The notes under the pieces: generated by a model
Told to the model about the DNA's origin: nothing
What the model saw: the letters and a program-made list of their open reading frames with translations, nothing else
Databases searched by the model: none
In this document: in pieces, positions 1 through 13,189 of the stretch
Layout of the letters: the number at the start of each line of letters is the position of its first letter
Numbering within the stretch: the first letter of the stretch is position 1
NCBI GenBank assembly: GCA_965153355.1
Contig: OZ231126.1
Location: forward strand, 90,334,001-90,398,000
Source of the DNA: Flaccisagitta enflata
Lineage: Eukaryota > Chaetognatha > Sagittoidea > Aphragmophora
Direction of reading: 5' to 3'
Length of the DNA: 64,000 bases
Position numbers and translations under genes: made by a program

Positions 1-72
1 TCACGGTCTGTACCTTTGCTTCATATTGTGATGCTGCCATTGCTCAGGTAACTTTACTAATAATTATAAAAT

Positions 73-260
73 AACGACCAGATATACAGCTACAGTATCC
101 CAGTTGCGTGCAAGGGGGCAGGGGGCAGTCACAAGGAAGATCAGCAGTACAGGGCAATGGGGCAGTGATGCCAAAACGCTCATGAACGCGGAAAAAATTA
201 GCTGGCGAAAGGTGGACGGAACAACCAAGACAGGTGTAGAGCAGTGCATCATTCAACTAA
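73..260 (-). repeat. HE1 hairpin-ended element, degenerate copy
   Basis: This is a worn copy of the dispersed HE1 family. On the plus strand it runs from a variant of the 'ggccggatacacggctaccc' end, through an 'agttgcgtgcaaggggg' subterminal segment and 'gggcagtgatgccaaaa', to a 'ggtggacggaacaacca' stretch and a decayed terminal hairpin near 235-260. The match is by eye to better copies such as 24701-24906. Confidence 0.55.
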
Positions 261-568
261 AGAGAGCTCTACAGATCATTATTTGTACATTGTATGGAAC
301 TTGTCTCAATGTAGATCTTTCAAGACACTGAGCAGCTGCAATACTGCAAATTTAGAACTAGCAAAATGTGTGCTATGACAACAATCGTTTTACCTATAGG
401 CTAGTAGGCCTACTTGGAAGGTGTGTTGATTTTTTAAAGCTATGTATATTCTTGTCAGTGAGACCGACCTTTTCCGACCGACAGATTCGACAAGGAGACC
501 GACCTTTTGGACCGACAGCCACTGAAGATGGCCAGAAATGACCGATGATGACCCCCATAGTTGACCCT

Positions 569-572
<4 letters not shown>
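261..572. other. Spacer with a short direct duplication
   Basis: I see no gene here. Around 457-520 a segment of about 30 bp built on 'gaccgaccttttccgaccg' occurs twice. Confidence 0.5.
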
Positions 573-612
<40 letters not shown>

Positions 613-776
613 CTAAAAAAGTATTTAAAAAAAAAATGATCTAAAGTTGACTTTGATTGATCCTCGTATTAAGTTTCGTCCGTTCTTTTGTATACTAAGT
701 CCCCTCTTCTATTTTTTTTTTCATCAGAAGTGATCTTTCGTTGCAAAACGGGTGAGGTTCGTCTTACGAGCATGTT

Positions 777-862
<86 letters not shown>
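573..862. repeat. (GA)n at 573-611 and (CT)n at 779-862
   Basis: Two dinucleotide microsatellites separated by about 165 bp of unique A/T-rich sequence. The arrays are complementary and could pair within one strand. No gene is seen between them. Confidence 0.95.
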
Positions 863-875
<13 letters not shown>

Positions 876-1710
876 CATGAGCGTAGAGAGATGGGTTTTT
901 CTCTCCTCTGATTTCAGACCAACGGGGTTGCGGAAATCCAGTTTGCACTGACAACACAAGACGAGAAAAAAAAGCATTTGATAAAAAGCCAGTTAATAGG
1001 TATGAAAGCGTGGTGCAATTTGTGTAACACTGAAAGAGTTTTCATGTTCCCATTCTCCCACCGCGACCTATCATGAGAGCATGTTCCCGCACTTTTGTTG
1101 CATTTCATCACACAGAAACAATTTCAGTGGCGTAGCCGCGCAATGAAGGACCCTAACATCACGGTACACAGATGATTCAAATATCCGCCTGTCCGTTGGT
1201 CCATTTATACTTTGGTTCGCCTGTCCGTTGGTCCCTTGCTTCATTGGCCTCACTCCTTCATACGTCCGTTGGTCCGCCCATCCGTTGCATTGGTCAGTCT
1301 TTCCGTGGGTTTATTCAGTATCCACCCATCACTTTTTTTTCTTTTAATCATATTCATCAATGTTTCGGCCAATTTTGGATCGTCTCTTCTTTTTTTCCCG
1401 GTCTATCATCAAACCGCAAACGAGGCATTTAGTACTTCCGGCCACGAAAAGTTTTTTTTCTTCTTTTCCTTCTACGATTTTCTCAGACCTCCCTCTAAAG
1501 ATATGTGCGAGAATGCGCAACCCATAAACACACGTTACGTCACACCCACCATCATGGATGTGGGGGGGGGGGCAAAATTCTTTGAGCCTCAAGCTTCCAT
1601 TATAAAATCCGATGGGTAATGTAAGTTTCACATACAGTTCTGTTACCTCTGTTCCGCCAAAGAAATTGCAAGCTTAGATTCCTGTAATGTCACTTCATCT
1701 ATCATAACCA
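863..1710. other. Spacer, no gene recognised
   Basis: The segment 1185-1310 is rich in degenerate 'gtccgttggtcc' words, the same quasi-tetranucleotide composition found inside HE1/HE2, but without a recognisable terminal hairpin. Open frames here have no family resemblance. Confidence 0.4.
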
Positions 1711-1940
1711 CCTTCACTTATCCACTCCTTCCATCCACCCTCTTTTTGGGCATCGGCCCTCTGACGGCCCTTTTCCTGCACCCATGCCCATCATAACCAC
1801 CTCCAACCCTTCACTTATCCACTCCTTCCATCCACCCTGTTTTTGGGCATCGGCCCTCTAACGGCCCTTTTCCTGCACCCATGCCCATCATAACCACCTC
1901 CAACCCTTCACTTATCCCCTCCCTCCATCCACCCTCTTTT
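1711..1940. repeat. 97-bp tandem repeat, about 2.4 copies
   Basis: Units start at 1711, 1808 and 1905, beginning 'ccttcacttatccactcctt' and including 'gggcatcggccctct' and 'cctgcacccatgccc'. The first two units are nearly identical; the third is partial. Confidence 0.9.
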
Positions 1941-2476
1941 TTTGAAATGTGGTTGCCAAAAGGCGCCAGATTTTCACCTCACTCCCTCCCACGATTTCCG
2001 CTCCATTTTTTCTTCTTCTCCACTCATTCATAAGTTTTCCAACCTCGCTTCCCCCCCCCTTTTTTTTTCTCTCTTTTTTTGTTCTAAACACATTTCCCAT
2101 TTTCTATGCTTGCTATTCACGCATGGCTTTTTCCTATCCCAGTTATTGAAATCCCTTTCCAACGCGCGTATTCTTTGAAGAGGACAGGTCCTTCATTTAG
2201 TTTACGTACAACCAGTCGCTAACTCATGTTAATTCTTGAAGTCCGCGTGAAAATGAGCGATTTGGGCGCAAGGGTCACTGATCAGTTTGTCAACCGTCGG
2301 CCATGTTTGATCATGATCATTCACTCAACCCCACCCCCACCCCCCACCCGCCACCCCCATCCTCATCGCAAATGTTTCGTGATTTCCAAAAATGGCGGAA
2401 AAAAGATTTGACCGGATGTGGAATTTGTGGACCGGATGCTTCATAGTACCGACGGAAACCGCAAATGTCCGGTTGC

Positions 2477-2598
<122 letters not shown>

Positions 2599-4005
2599 TC
2601 GAAAGGAACTGTTGCGGCATCGAGGGATAAATACGTTTTCTCAGGATGGGGAACAAATAAAAAGGTGGTGTTAGGTATGGGTCAAGCTGACTCAAGCGTG
2701 AGGGTTTCGCTGATAGTTCATGTCAATTATTACGGTTATGATGAGGAGCTGATGGAAGAGTACAATTGGAACAGGAGCTGTCAGAATAAGGTGTAGTGAT
2801 TGGAATATGCGAGGACGAAAAGGAAGGTGCTCAAGAGTCATTCTAGATGTCAATAATTTGTCATTGGTTTGATATTTTGTCAGAGTTCATCGGGATAATG
2901 CAAATTGCAATGGAATAAATCGATGACCTGGGGAAACATTTCATTTTCAGCGGAAGTCCCTGACCGCAAGTCATGCATTGGCTTGTACTTCAGGAATGGC
3001 AGAGGGCTCATGAACGAGAATTTTTGGCGTGCATCGTTGATAGAGACCGGAAATAGTTGGTGGGGTTAAGCCGGATACTGGTATCGTAATCGTAATCTTA
3101 TTGACGCATATATGCGGGATTCAAGAGCTTGAATATTCATTCTAAAAAGAATGGGTGCGGTTTACCGGAAGTGGTACGCCAAGAAACAACGGAACTGCGG
3201 AAACGAAAAATGACTTTAGTTAGTTTGAGAGATAAAAAAGAGGCCGAATGCCTTCCCCCCCCCCCAAAAAAAAAATCCCCGCCACATGGGAGATGGGAAA
3301 GGGGCATTTTATAGCGTGTACATAGCTTAGCGAGGGATATGAAAAAAAGAAGCGATGGACATGATCGATAATATGCCATCATCCGAAAGGAACATGAAAT
3401 GGTGCCTGAGAGAGAAACAAAGAGAGAATATCATGTTGCAATATCAGTTGGACTTAAATCCATAGTCGTTGACCAATAGACCTAGCATCGTTTCTTTGAT
3501 ATTTTGGTGAGTCAGCGGGTTAACCAGCCACAGGAGAGCCAAAAGTGTCTATTGCTTGATATCGTATGATGAAATTGATACGAATGTTTCGCGTTTATGA
3601 ACAGTTGAACCCCGCAACAAAGAAATATCATGGAAAAGGAGTTACTATATTCATATAAGCTGATGTAAGCCTATTGCCATTAATCCTGAATACATTTTGC
3701 GAGTTGTATCAGTACCATGATCATTGATTAATCCCTTTTTTTTTATCAAAGTCAAATGAACATCTAAAATCAAAATAACTCACTTCTCTTTTTCTTCTCC
3801 TCCCCCTTCCCCTTCTCTCTCGTTTCTACCCTCCCCCCTCCGATTCCTTAAGGTAAGTGGATGCGTTGGTATTACTACGTTGATTTTGTCGGATTTTGAT
3901 TGTCATTAATTCGATTTGGTGACAATTTCCACTGACGGCGTCATGGAATCCCCCATCACGTGACCCCCGTCTCATTGTCCAAATAATAGTAAGCAGAAAA
4001 TACGA
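2599..4005. other. Unique-looking spacer, no gene recognised
   Basis: About 1.4 kb without tandem repeats or a credible coding frame. A splice-donor-like 'aaggtaagt' occurs at about 3850 after a pyrimidine-rich stretch, but no exon is supported upstream. Confidence 0.35.
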
Positions 4006-4029
4006 TACACTTTATCTAGGAACTTGAAT

Positions 4030-4130
4030 AATAACAAAATTTCGCCGAATTTTCGAAGGCCCATGCCTTCTTTGTCATAGGCGTGAAAACCTGTAACGCG
4101 AATATACAAATTGTCATTTCATATAACATA
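4030..4130 (-). other. Degenerate hammerhead-ribozyme-like fold, PLE 3' region
   Basis: Read on the minus strand, 'aaggcatgggcctt' forms a 5-bp GC-rich stem with a 4-nt loop and is followed at once by CGAAA, the order expected for hammerhead stem II plus the GAAA core. The preceding core should be CUGANGA but reads ACAAAGA, so only the last part is kept. Penelope-like elements are known to carry hammerhead motifs, and this segment lies about 200 bp downstream of the element's stop codon. I infer a decayed ribozyme. A covariance-model search is needed. Confidence 0.35.
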
Positions 4131-4310
4131 GTAAATCATGTCAATTCGAATCTTTTCTTCTTTTTTTGAAAAACTTGACCTTTTTAATCGTCTCTTTTTT
4201 GGTATTTCGGTCCAATGGCTCTACAGTCCAAAATTAGACTGCATTTTTTCTAGACATTCCCCTGGGTGCATACTTCATAGTTTCTAAAAAAAACCCAGGT
4301 TCATGCTTCT

Positions 4311-5867
4311 TCATTTCCTTTTGTTCTCTTCATTGTAAGTCCCAAGGCAGTTGATCCAAAACCTTTCCCTTGTGACTCGGTACATGTCGTCTTTTCCTTT
4401 CACTTCTTCTATGACCACCACTTCCATGTCTTTGCTCGCGTGTCCTTCTTGCTGAAAGTGGTATGCCGGTTTGGTGTTGTCCATCCCTCTCAAGTCTGCT
4501 CTGTGCCCAATAAATCTATCCATGACTCGGTTCTGAGTCTTGCCGACGTACACCATCTTCTCACACTTCTTACACCACATCCCATATATTGCTCCCACTG
4601 TCCTACAATCCATCTCTCCTTTGATCCTCTTTTTCTCTCCTCTTTTATCTGTTACCTCCCTTGCTTCCACCATGAACTCACACAATTTGCACCCTTTGCC
4701 GCATGGTCCTGATCCTCCGTTTCCCACCTTCTTTTTGGCGTTTACCACCAGGTCTGCCAGATTCTTACCCCTCCTTAGGCTTAGCCTGGGTGTCTCCTTA
4801 ATATATTTGTCCAATCCCTCTTCCTTGAGAAAGTGTCCGTGCCGTTTAAGGATTTTGTTGATGTTTGGTAGGTACGCACTGTGTGCGGTCACAAAATTGA
4901 TCCGCTTGTCCTCTTTCTTTTCAGCTCTCTCAAGTGCTTCCTCTCGACTCATCTTGTATCCTTCCTTCAGTTGCCTGCTCACTTGCACCTCTCCATATCC
5001 TCGGTTCATCAACTTTTCCTTTGTCTTTTCTGCATACTTCCAATAGTCCTTATCCTCGCTGCATAGTCTTCTCAATCTTCTTGCTTGCCCTTTGGCAATA
5101 CCCTCCTTGACATGCCTTGGATGGTCACTGTCCTTGTGCAGATACCTCGTTCTATCTGTTGGCTTGACATACAGTTCCGTTTTCAGGTCTCCATCTTCCT
5201 TCCTTATAACATTAACATCCAGAAAAATCGCCTCCTTCTCACATATCTCATACGTAACTTTGATTCTCTCCTCATTACTGTTACAAATTTCTATGAACTT
5301 CAAAAATTCTTCCTTACTCCCCTTCCATACTCCAATTATGTCATCCACAAACCTTTTCCAAAATCTTGGCTTCTTCCCAATTTCTTCCTCGGCCTTCATA
5401 TTCACCTCCTTCTCCCACTCTCCCATATAAGCACAAGCATAGTTCTTCCCTAGTTTGCTCCCAATTGCTGTTCCCTCCTTTTGAATGTAGCTTTCCCCCT
5501 CAAAATCAAATTCATTGTTGTCCAAGACCAGCTTCGCCAATTCCATCAGATCTTCTGTTGGTATCGTCTTCGTATTTCTTCCTTCCAGGTTTTTCCTCAT
5601 TGCCTCCTCTGCCTTTTTTCGCGGGACCATAGGGTATAGCGCCACTATGTCCATAGTAAACAGCCATTCATCTGCTGCTAATTTTCCCACTTCTCTCAAT
5701 TTTCTCAAAAAGTCTGCCGTGTCCTGAATATACGATTCCTGCTTCTCCACCCCTTCCTTTAGCTCCTCTTCAACCAGTCCTGCAATTCCTTCTGTTGGCG
5801 TCCCTATCCCCGAGACGTACACTCTTGTCGGGTGCCTCCCATTCTTCTTTGACTTCTTATGTACCTT
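4311..5867 (-). CDS. Penelope-like element RT/GIY-YIG polyprotein, 5'-truncated
   Basis: The frame encodes the core and C-terminus of a Penelope-like retroelement protein that copies element RNA into DNA and nicks the target. Residues are counted from the GTG at 5822. They show RT motif A (TMDIVALYP, Asp58), motif B-like GTAIGSKLG (117-125), the catalytic RFVDDI box (Asp160, Asp161), FLDVNV (200-205), a connector with GPCGKGCKLC cysteines (372-381), and a GIY-YIG nuclease (AIYGMWC...VYVGKT, 411-429) with an inserted CxxC and a downstream RERFWI glutamate. The inserted cysteines are typical of PLEs. The frame is open further upstream to 5867 and includes KVHK, normally part of 'PKxHK', but an in-frame TAG lies immediately before it (5868-5870). 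The N-terminal RT motifs are missing, so this is a dead, 5'-truncated copy. It lacks a good start codon. Confidence 0.9.
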   Translation of the reverse strand, partial: KVHKKSKKNGRHPTRVYVSGIGTPTEGIAGLVEEELKEGVEKQESYIQDTADFLRKLREVGKLAADEWLFTMDIVALYPMVPRKKAEEAMRKNLEGRNTKTIPTEDLMELAKLVLDNNEFDFEGESYIQKEGTAIGSKLGKNYACAYMGEWEKEVNMKAEEEIGKKPRFWKRFVDDIIGVWKGSKEEFLKFIEICNSNEERIKVTYEICEKEAIFLDVNVIRKEDGDLKTELYVKPTDRTRYLHKDSDHPRHVKEGIAKGQARRLRRLCSEDKDYWKYAEKTKEKLMNRGYGEVQVSRQLKEGYKMSREEALERAEKKEDKRINFVTAHSAYLPNINKILKRHGHFLKEEGLDKYIKETPRLSLRRGKNLADLVVNAKKKVGNGGSGPCGKGCKLCEFMVEAREVTDKRGEKKRIKGEMDCRTVGAIYGMWCKKCEKMVYVGKTQNRVMDRFIGHRADLRGMDNTKPAYHFQQEGHASKDMEVVVIEEVKGKDDMYRVTRERFWINCLGTYNEENKRK

Positions 5868-6206
5868 CTAGGAACTAAATATACGGATACCTGAAAAACA
5901 CCTCAACTTTGGAGGAGTATTACTCCTACACGAATAAAGCTTCTATAACCAGATTTGTCTCATTTTCAGTGATTGCTAAAAGAAATTGCAAGAGTAGCAT
6001 TTTTCCAAAATTAAAGCTTATTTTCAGGGGTCCGTATTTCCTGGATCTATTGATTACTTTTTCTAAAAAGGAGTACTTCAAATAGGGCATCATTTGAGTT
6101 GCCATAACCTGGACGTATTTCATTTCAAGATTTCTATGGGTGTGGTATCGGGTCATTGATAAGGAGAAAAATTCTTTGGATCTCTTTCCGAAAAATGGTA
6201 GACATA
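5868..6206. other. Spacer between PLE and palindromic MITE
   Basis: Immediately upstream of the retroelement frame, the same reading phase gives a few more residues (RIFSS) before the TAG, so the element's 5' breakpoint is probably within this stretch. No other gene is seen. Confidence 0.4.
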
Positions 6207-6768
6207 CATGGTGTTCCATGCCAAAATAAAAACGATGCCATTATGCTTCTTAAAATGCAAAAATAGTTCTGAAAAAAAGATTCAAAGAGCACTTAAGCTC
6301 CGATTTTTTGTGTTAAAATTTCATGGGTTTGGGTCAAATATCTTGGCCACAACATCAATTTGAAGAAAAAGGAGCATTTAAAGAAGAAGCTCTTTTAACA
6401 TAATTTTGATTTCAAAATTTCTTTTTTGAAATGCTCTCATTTCTAAACGGCTTGACCCACAGATGCCAGATTGGTCTCAAATTTTCTTAAATTCAATCTG
6501 GCATCTGTGGCTCGAGCCGTTTAGAAATGAGAGCACTTCAAAAAAGAATTTTCAAAATCAAAATTATGATAAAAGAGCTTCTCCTTCAAATGCTCATTTC
6601 ACTTCAAATTGATGTTGTGGCCATGATATTTATCCCAAATCTATGGAATTCTTTCACAAAAAAATCGGAGCTTAAGTGCTCTTAGAATCTTTTTTCAGAA
6701 CTATTTTTGCATTTTTAAAAGCAGAATAGCGTCGTTTTCTTATATCTAATTTGGCATGAAACACCCTG
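6207..6768. mobile_element. Palindromic MITE, 562 bp, ~270-bp inverted arms
   Basis: Almost the whole element is one inverted repeat. The left end 'catggtgttccatgccaaa' mirrors the right end 'tttggcatgaaacaccctg'. Further in, 'gcacttaagctccgat', 'ggccacaacatcaattt' and 'catttctaaacggcttga' all reappear inverted, around a central spacer near 6480-6497. Arms differ by scattered substitutions and small indels. There is no coding capacity. The termini and structure fit a Tc1/mariner-type MITE, but a clean TA duplication is not visible. Confidence 0.85.
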
Positions 6769-7599
6769 TTTAAGCGACTAACCTGTAGCAATATCCAGAT
6801 CATGAATGCACTCAATCAAACCAATGAACCACATTGCCCTACTTCAGATAGACCCGAAAGTGGCGAAATATTATTCCCTTGATGTTCGCATTGAAATCTA
6901 GAACGTTAAAAGCTTCGATTTACCTGCCGTTGAGATATATCAAGTGGCGCATTCTGTTCGCTTTCATATATTTCAAATCGAAAACTCGCGACTCCATGCA
7001 CTGATGAGTTTGTTCATTGGTTGATCCATTTGTTCGTCAGAGCGACTTATTCTAATTTAGTGGTCCTCTATGCTTCGTTGATTTCACAGCGTCAGCTCCT
7101 TATATCTTTAAAGACTTAAAACTAAACTTGAACTCTTACAGGATATGTTTTTTTCTTAAATCATACTTATAGGTACTGGTATTGGACCTGTTACATATGA
7201 AACTATTTACCAATCAGCCAAGTTTCTTAGCGCTTTGGTTTGGGATCAATTCTTCCGATTCAGCAATCTGGTACTGACTGGTAAAGAGGTTTATGGATAT
7301 GCGTGCAACATCTAAAAAAAAACACGCATCTGCTCGATTGAACCGGCTTTTTTTAAAATTCAGTTCATATCCATCAGTTGAAAAGAAATAGAAAGACGGA
7401 AAGACATTTCTTTTTCTTGCTTTATCGACCTTTTGCGCAAACAAGAAGCCATGATACCCGCTTGTCTCAGTCTCTGTCTCTATGATACCCGCTTATCGCA
7501 CTGCAGAGTAGCATCGATTGGATTTTCTAAGTGCCATTTTTGTCTCTGTCTCTGTCACCGCCTCTCTGTCTCTATTTCTGTCACTCGGTTTCTCTGTTT

Positions 7600-7604
<5 letters not shown>
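6769..7604. other. Spacer, no gene recognised
   Basis: Unique sequence with several small open frames of no recognised family. It ends in 'tctgtctctg' words leading into the next microsatellite. Confidence 0.35.
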
Positions 7605-8861
<1,257 letters not shown>

Positions 8862-9249
8862 CAGAGGGAGAAATTGCGATGTCGTGGCTGAGTTGCTGTT
8901 GCTATCTAAACGAACACTTGAGTGTCAGTGCTAACGTCAAAAAGCGGGAGATTGATAGACTGTTAGTTATTTTTGTCCAAAAAAACTGAGCACCACCATT
9001 TTCAAGAGAGTAGTCATCTAAAACACACGTGACCAATGATTTGATTGTTGTCCTTGATACTTCTGCTTTGATGGTATGTTTCAGCGTTCAAATTGAGCTT
9101 CATATCTGATAATTCAGTTTTCATTCATTTCGATCATTATTGGCATGGCCGTTTGTTCCATGATTAATCCCACCCTTACGCTTAAGTAAGTCTTTATCAA
9201 ATCAAGTCCATCCATCCATCGTTAATTCCTTTCTATCGCGGGCGATAGA

Positions 9250-9480
<231 letters not shown>

Positions 9481-9599
9481 GTGGATATGCCCTTATATGG
9501 GCCGCGACTCTTGCTCCATTTCTCCTCGTAAAACTTCTCCTTTTGCACTACAAACCGAAATCTTCTGACCTCGGATTTTCTGCCACTTCCGACGAATTC

Positions 9600-9905
9600 T
9601 GCGTCAATGACCACAAAGACCACAAGACCACAACAGCCACAAGACCACATTTCAGTCAATGACCACATCTTAGTCAATCACCACAACGACCACAAGACCA
9701 CATCTCAGTCAATCACCACATCTCAGTCAATGACCACATCTCAGTCAATGACCACATTGGCCTCAAGACCACATCACGGTTAATGACCACGAGGATCACA
9801 AGACCACATCTCCTTTGCTACACGTCTCTGTCAATGCCACATCAGCCATACTGGCCACAAGACCACATCTCCGTCTCTACACATATCAGTGAGTGACCAC
9901 ATTCA
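9600..9905. repeat. Degenerate ACCACA-based minisatellite
   Basis: Variants of 'gaccacatctcagtcaat' and 'gaccacaagaccaca' are repeated about 15 times with variable spacing. Confidence 0.85.
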
Positions 9906-10154
9906 CCACATCCCCACAGATGAAAACGCTTGTCACACTCCACAACCACCTGTTGATTGAACAGGCTTGTTCCGTTCAAGGAACTGCTTACATGTTTCCA
10001 TCTAGATTTCGAGTTTATTGGACACTGATGCAGACGGCTCACCTGTGGAAGGTTCAGTTGAAGACGGAACGACCCACAAGAGTAAGCAGTCTAGCAGGTA
10101 ATACAAGGAGTAAAGTTGAAAAGAAAAGAAAAAAGATGTGTGTCTGGACGGGTG

Positions 10155-10305
10155 AGTCGGTAGGATGGGTTGGTCAGTAGGACGGTTTGGTCAGCGGGAC
10201 GGGTTGGTCAGAGGGACGGTTTGGTGTCAGTGGAATGGTTTGGTCAGTGAGACAGGTTGGTCAAAGGGACGAGTCGGTCAGAAGGACGGGTTGGTGTCAG
10301 TGGGC
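10155..10305. repeat. ~17-bp minisatellite (GGTTGGTCAGTGGGACG)
   Basis: About eight degenerate copies of a 16-20 bp unit. The unit resembles the TTGGTCGGT words inside HE1 elements, so it may be an expansion of one. Confidence 0.85.
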
Positions 10306-10404
10306 CGGTAGCTAAAGAAAACCGATTCGTGGCTATTTTAATAAGATTATGCCAACTTATCTCCATTAAAGACTCTCCTCGTCGCGGCTCGTCCATGAAT
10401 CTCT

Positions 10405-10405
<1 letters not shown>

Positions 10406-10470
<65 letters not shown>
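10406..10470. repeat. (GA)n microsatellite
   Basis: Dinucleotide array with one AAAG interruption. Confidence 0.95.
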
Positions 10471-10473
<3 letters not shown>

Positions 10474-10510
10474 CGTTGATCCTCTTTAACGCGCGCGCCC
10501 TAAACTCTCT

Positions 10511-10790
10511 AAGTCGCGTGGTTCACGACTCTATAAGTCTTTTTGTCCATCGATCTGTTGGTTTTTACATGACCTATGCTTGTGTAACTACTTCTCTGTA
10601 AAGAAAAGTTTTGTCTTTTTGTAGGTCTGACTGCGTGCTGACATATTGGTATGTCTATTACATGTATACTACAATAATCACGCAGATGATGCATTGAGTT
10701 ATCCAGACGAGGCATTGAGTTATCCAGACGAGCTTGTTTATCACTGCCAACCTGCACGCGACTTAGGTATTTGTGTATTCGGCCTTGTTT
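10511..10790 (+). repeat. HE1 hairpin-ended element
   Basis: It starts with a hairpin variant (AAGTCGCGTGGTTCACGACT) followed by 'ctataagtctttttgtcc', and ends with 'cctgcacgcgacttaggtat' and 'attcggccttgttt'. About 280 bp, longer than the usual 190-220 bp because the centre is expanded. Confidence 0.8.
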
Positions 10791-10841
10791 GCTCACTCAG
10801 ACACATATCGACTGTCTGATAAAAAAAAAAAAACAAGATAA

Positions 10842-10844
<3 letters not shown>

Positions 10845-10910
<66 letters not shown>

Positions 10911-10925
10911 CCTCCTCCTCCTCCT
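10845..10925. repeat. (GA)n-(CTC)n microsatellite
   Basis: About 64 bp of GA followed by a short CTC run. Confidence 0.95.
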
Positions 10926-11004
10926 GTTGCGCGAAAGATCTTACGGTTACATGAACGGGCAGGCCCAAGTAAAACGAGCAAAGTGGTTTTACAACGAAAT
11001 CAAA

Positions 11005-11140
11005 AACGGCCTCCCCAGCCTTCCCCTGGCCTTTCCCCCGGCCTTCCCCCGGCCATTCCCGGCCTTCTCTCGGTCTTCCCCGGCCTTCCCCGGCTTTTTC
11101 CAGCCTTCCTCCAGTCTTCCCCGGCTTCCCTCAGCCTCTA
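11005..11140. repeat. ~10-bp minisatellite (CCTTCCCCGG)
   Basis: Roughly a dozen degenerate copies of 'ccttccccgg'. The open frames across it are low-complexity read-through. Confidence 0.85.
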
Positions 11141-11892
11141 TCGGTCTTCTTTCTGCCACCATTGAATCACTTCATAACCTTAAGTTGATCCGTCGGCCTC
11201 TTTAGCGTGCATCGCTGTCGCTGCCAAACCGAATAAAGTTTATTGACACCTCCTTCCCAGGCATTTACCCACTCACGAACACGCGCACGACCAGCCTTGT
11301 GTCTACTGTCTAGCCTCATTTCAAATCTCTTTCTCGTTGTCCACGCCAAAGTCGCCAAACTCTCAAATTCTATTTGCTAATTTGACGCTAAAGCTTTCCA
11401 TTTAATCTTACCCTTCATTTACCGTGGTTCCCGCAGTTACGCACAATCGTTCCACCTTCTCTCCACATGTTCCGGTCCACGTGGTTTACTCCCTACCACC
11501 ATCGCTATCTCTTACTACCACCACCACATCCTCCTCCTCCTCTTCCTCCTCCATCGTCGCCAGTGTTCTTGGTCACGCGTTTCTTCGCGGTCAAGAGTTC
11601 ATCGCGTGGTGCGCACGTGAACCAGGGGGTCGTATCCCCTTTGACCCTCGGGGTCGTATCCCCTTTGACCCCGACGGTCACGGGGATTTCCCGCGCGCGC
11701 AATGAGGTCAACGGCCACGCGCTCTCTCATCTCTGACCCCAGAGTCAACACACATATACACGCGCACACGCCAGGACACGCGCTCACACGCAAAAACAAG
11801 TACGCACGGGCTGACTAGAAATACTGGACATTTTTCCTTTCCAACAATTTTGTTTATTGACTAACCACAATCCACACGCTTTGTGTTTTTAT
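11141..11892. other. Spacer with a 23-bp duplication
   Basis: At 11626-11672 a 23-bp unit containing 'ggtcgtatcccctttgaccc' occurs twice in tandem. CpG-rich words such as 'cccgcgcgcgc' occur near 11690. No gene is recognised. Confidence 0.45.
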
Positions 11893-12420
11893 CATTCTTT
11901 CCTTCCTCCTCCTCTTTTTCCTTCTTCCTACCTCTTTATCTCCCCCACTCCCCATCCCTCTTTATCCTTCTTCCACCTTCTTTTTCCCTCCTCCCTCTTC
12001 TTTCTTCCCATGGCTCCTTTTCGTTCCTTCCTCCCTTCTTCTTCTTCCCTCCCTCTTTCTATTCCCTCTCCTATCCTACTTCCTCTTCTACCCTCTTCCT
12101 TCCTCTGTCTTCCCTCTTTACCCTGCATTCCGCCTTCCTCCATCTTCCTTCTTTTTCCTCCACTATCCTCTTACCTCTTTCTTTTTCCCTCTTCCACCCT
12201 TCTTCCTCCTCGCTCTTCCTTCCTCTGTCTTCCTTCTTTCCTCTTCCTTCCTCTTCCTCCCTCCCTCCTTCTTTGTCTTTCCTTTCCTCCTTCCTCCTTC
12301 TTGCCTCTTCCACCCTCTTCCTTCCTCCCTCTTCCTCACTGTTCTTTCCTTCCTCTACCACCCTCCTCCTCCTTCCCTCCTCCTCCTTCCCTCCTCCTCC
12401 TTCCCTCCATTTCCCCCCCC
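11893..12420. repeat. Long polypyrimidine tract (TTCCTCC-rich)
   Basis: About 530 bp made almost only of C and T on the plus strand, mixing TTCC, CTCC and TCTT words. Frames on either strand are homopolymer-like (Ser/Pro/Leu or Glu/Arg/Lys) and not genes. Confidence 0.9.
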
Positions 12421-12875
12421 CCCATATCTTTCGCGTTGTCCTCGTCAAAGCTCAGTGGAACTCATTGAACTCATTAGCGTCATTTACTAGGGCGTCTGAC
12501 TGGGCAGTTGGCACTTTGCAATTGGCAGTTAGTAGTTGGCAGAAGACGCTCGCGGTTCATTCCCGGTCTCTACCATCACTTGACTAGAGTCCAGTTGTTT
12601 CTCTGGCCGAAGAACGTCGTCTCTGTCTTCACCCGGGTCACCCTTTTCTTAACTGTCACTTTTCTGCAATCTGCCATTCCTCTCCTGTTCATGCTCGATT
12701 ATTCATCTAATCTAATCTCAATTTTGAATACTCTCTTTTGAAATCAGTTGTGACATTTTACGATCAAGTCACTGAAGAGACCGTAACGATCAGTTGTCAA
12801 AAAAAAACCAAAGCCCTTTAATTTAGACATTGTCACCTAATCATCTGTTTAGTCAGTGAAACTCCCTCAATGTCT
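12421..12875. other. Spacer, no gene recognised
   Basis: Unique sequence with a short 'gcaattggcagttagtagttggcag' type direct repeat near 12515. Confidence 0.35.
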
Positions 12876-12883
12876 GTCTCTCT

Positions 12884-12985
<102 letters not shown>

Positions 12986-13189
12986 CTGCACGCATCACGT
13001 TACGTCACAGACAGCTCTATCTGTTGTCTTGTACCTTTTACTCTCTCATTCCTCCCCCCCCCTTTCTTCCGTTTCTTCTTTTTCTGTTCCTTTCTTTTCT
13101 TTTCGTACTATCTTCTCATTCTTCTATTCTTTCTTCCGTGTTTCCTCTCTGCCGCAAACGACGCCTTTCGGTCACGCATCACCCGTCAA

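Noticed and set aside
3840-3860. Splice-donor-like AAGGTAAGT
   Set aside because: No coding exon or acceptor could be linked to it.
11857-12587. Frames of 200-230 codons over the polypyrimidine tract
   Set aside because: Composition-driven Ser/Pro/Leu strings with no family resemblance.
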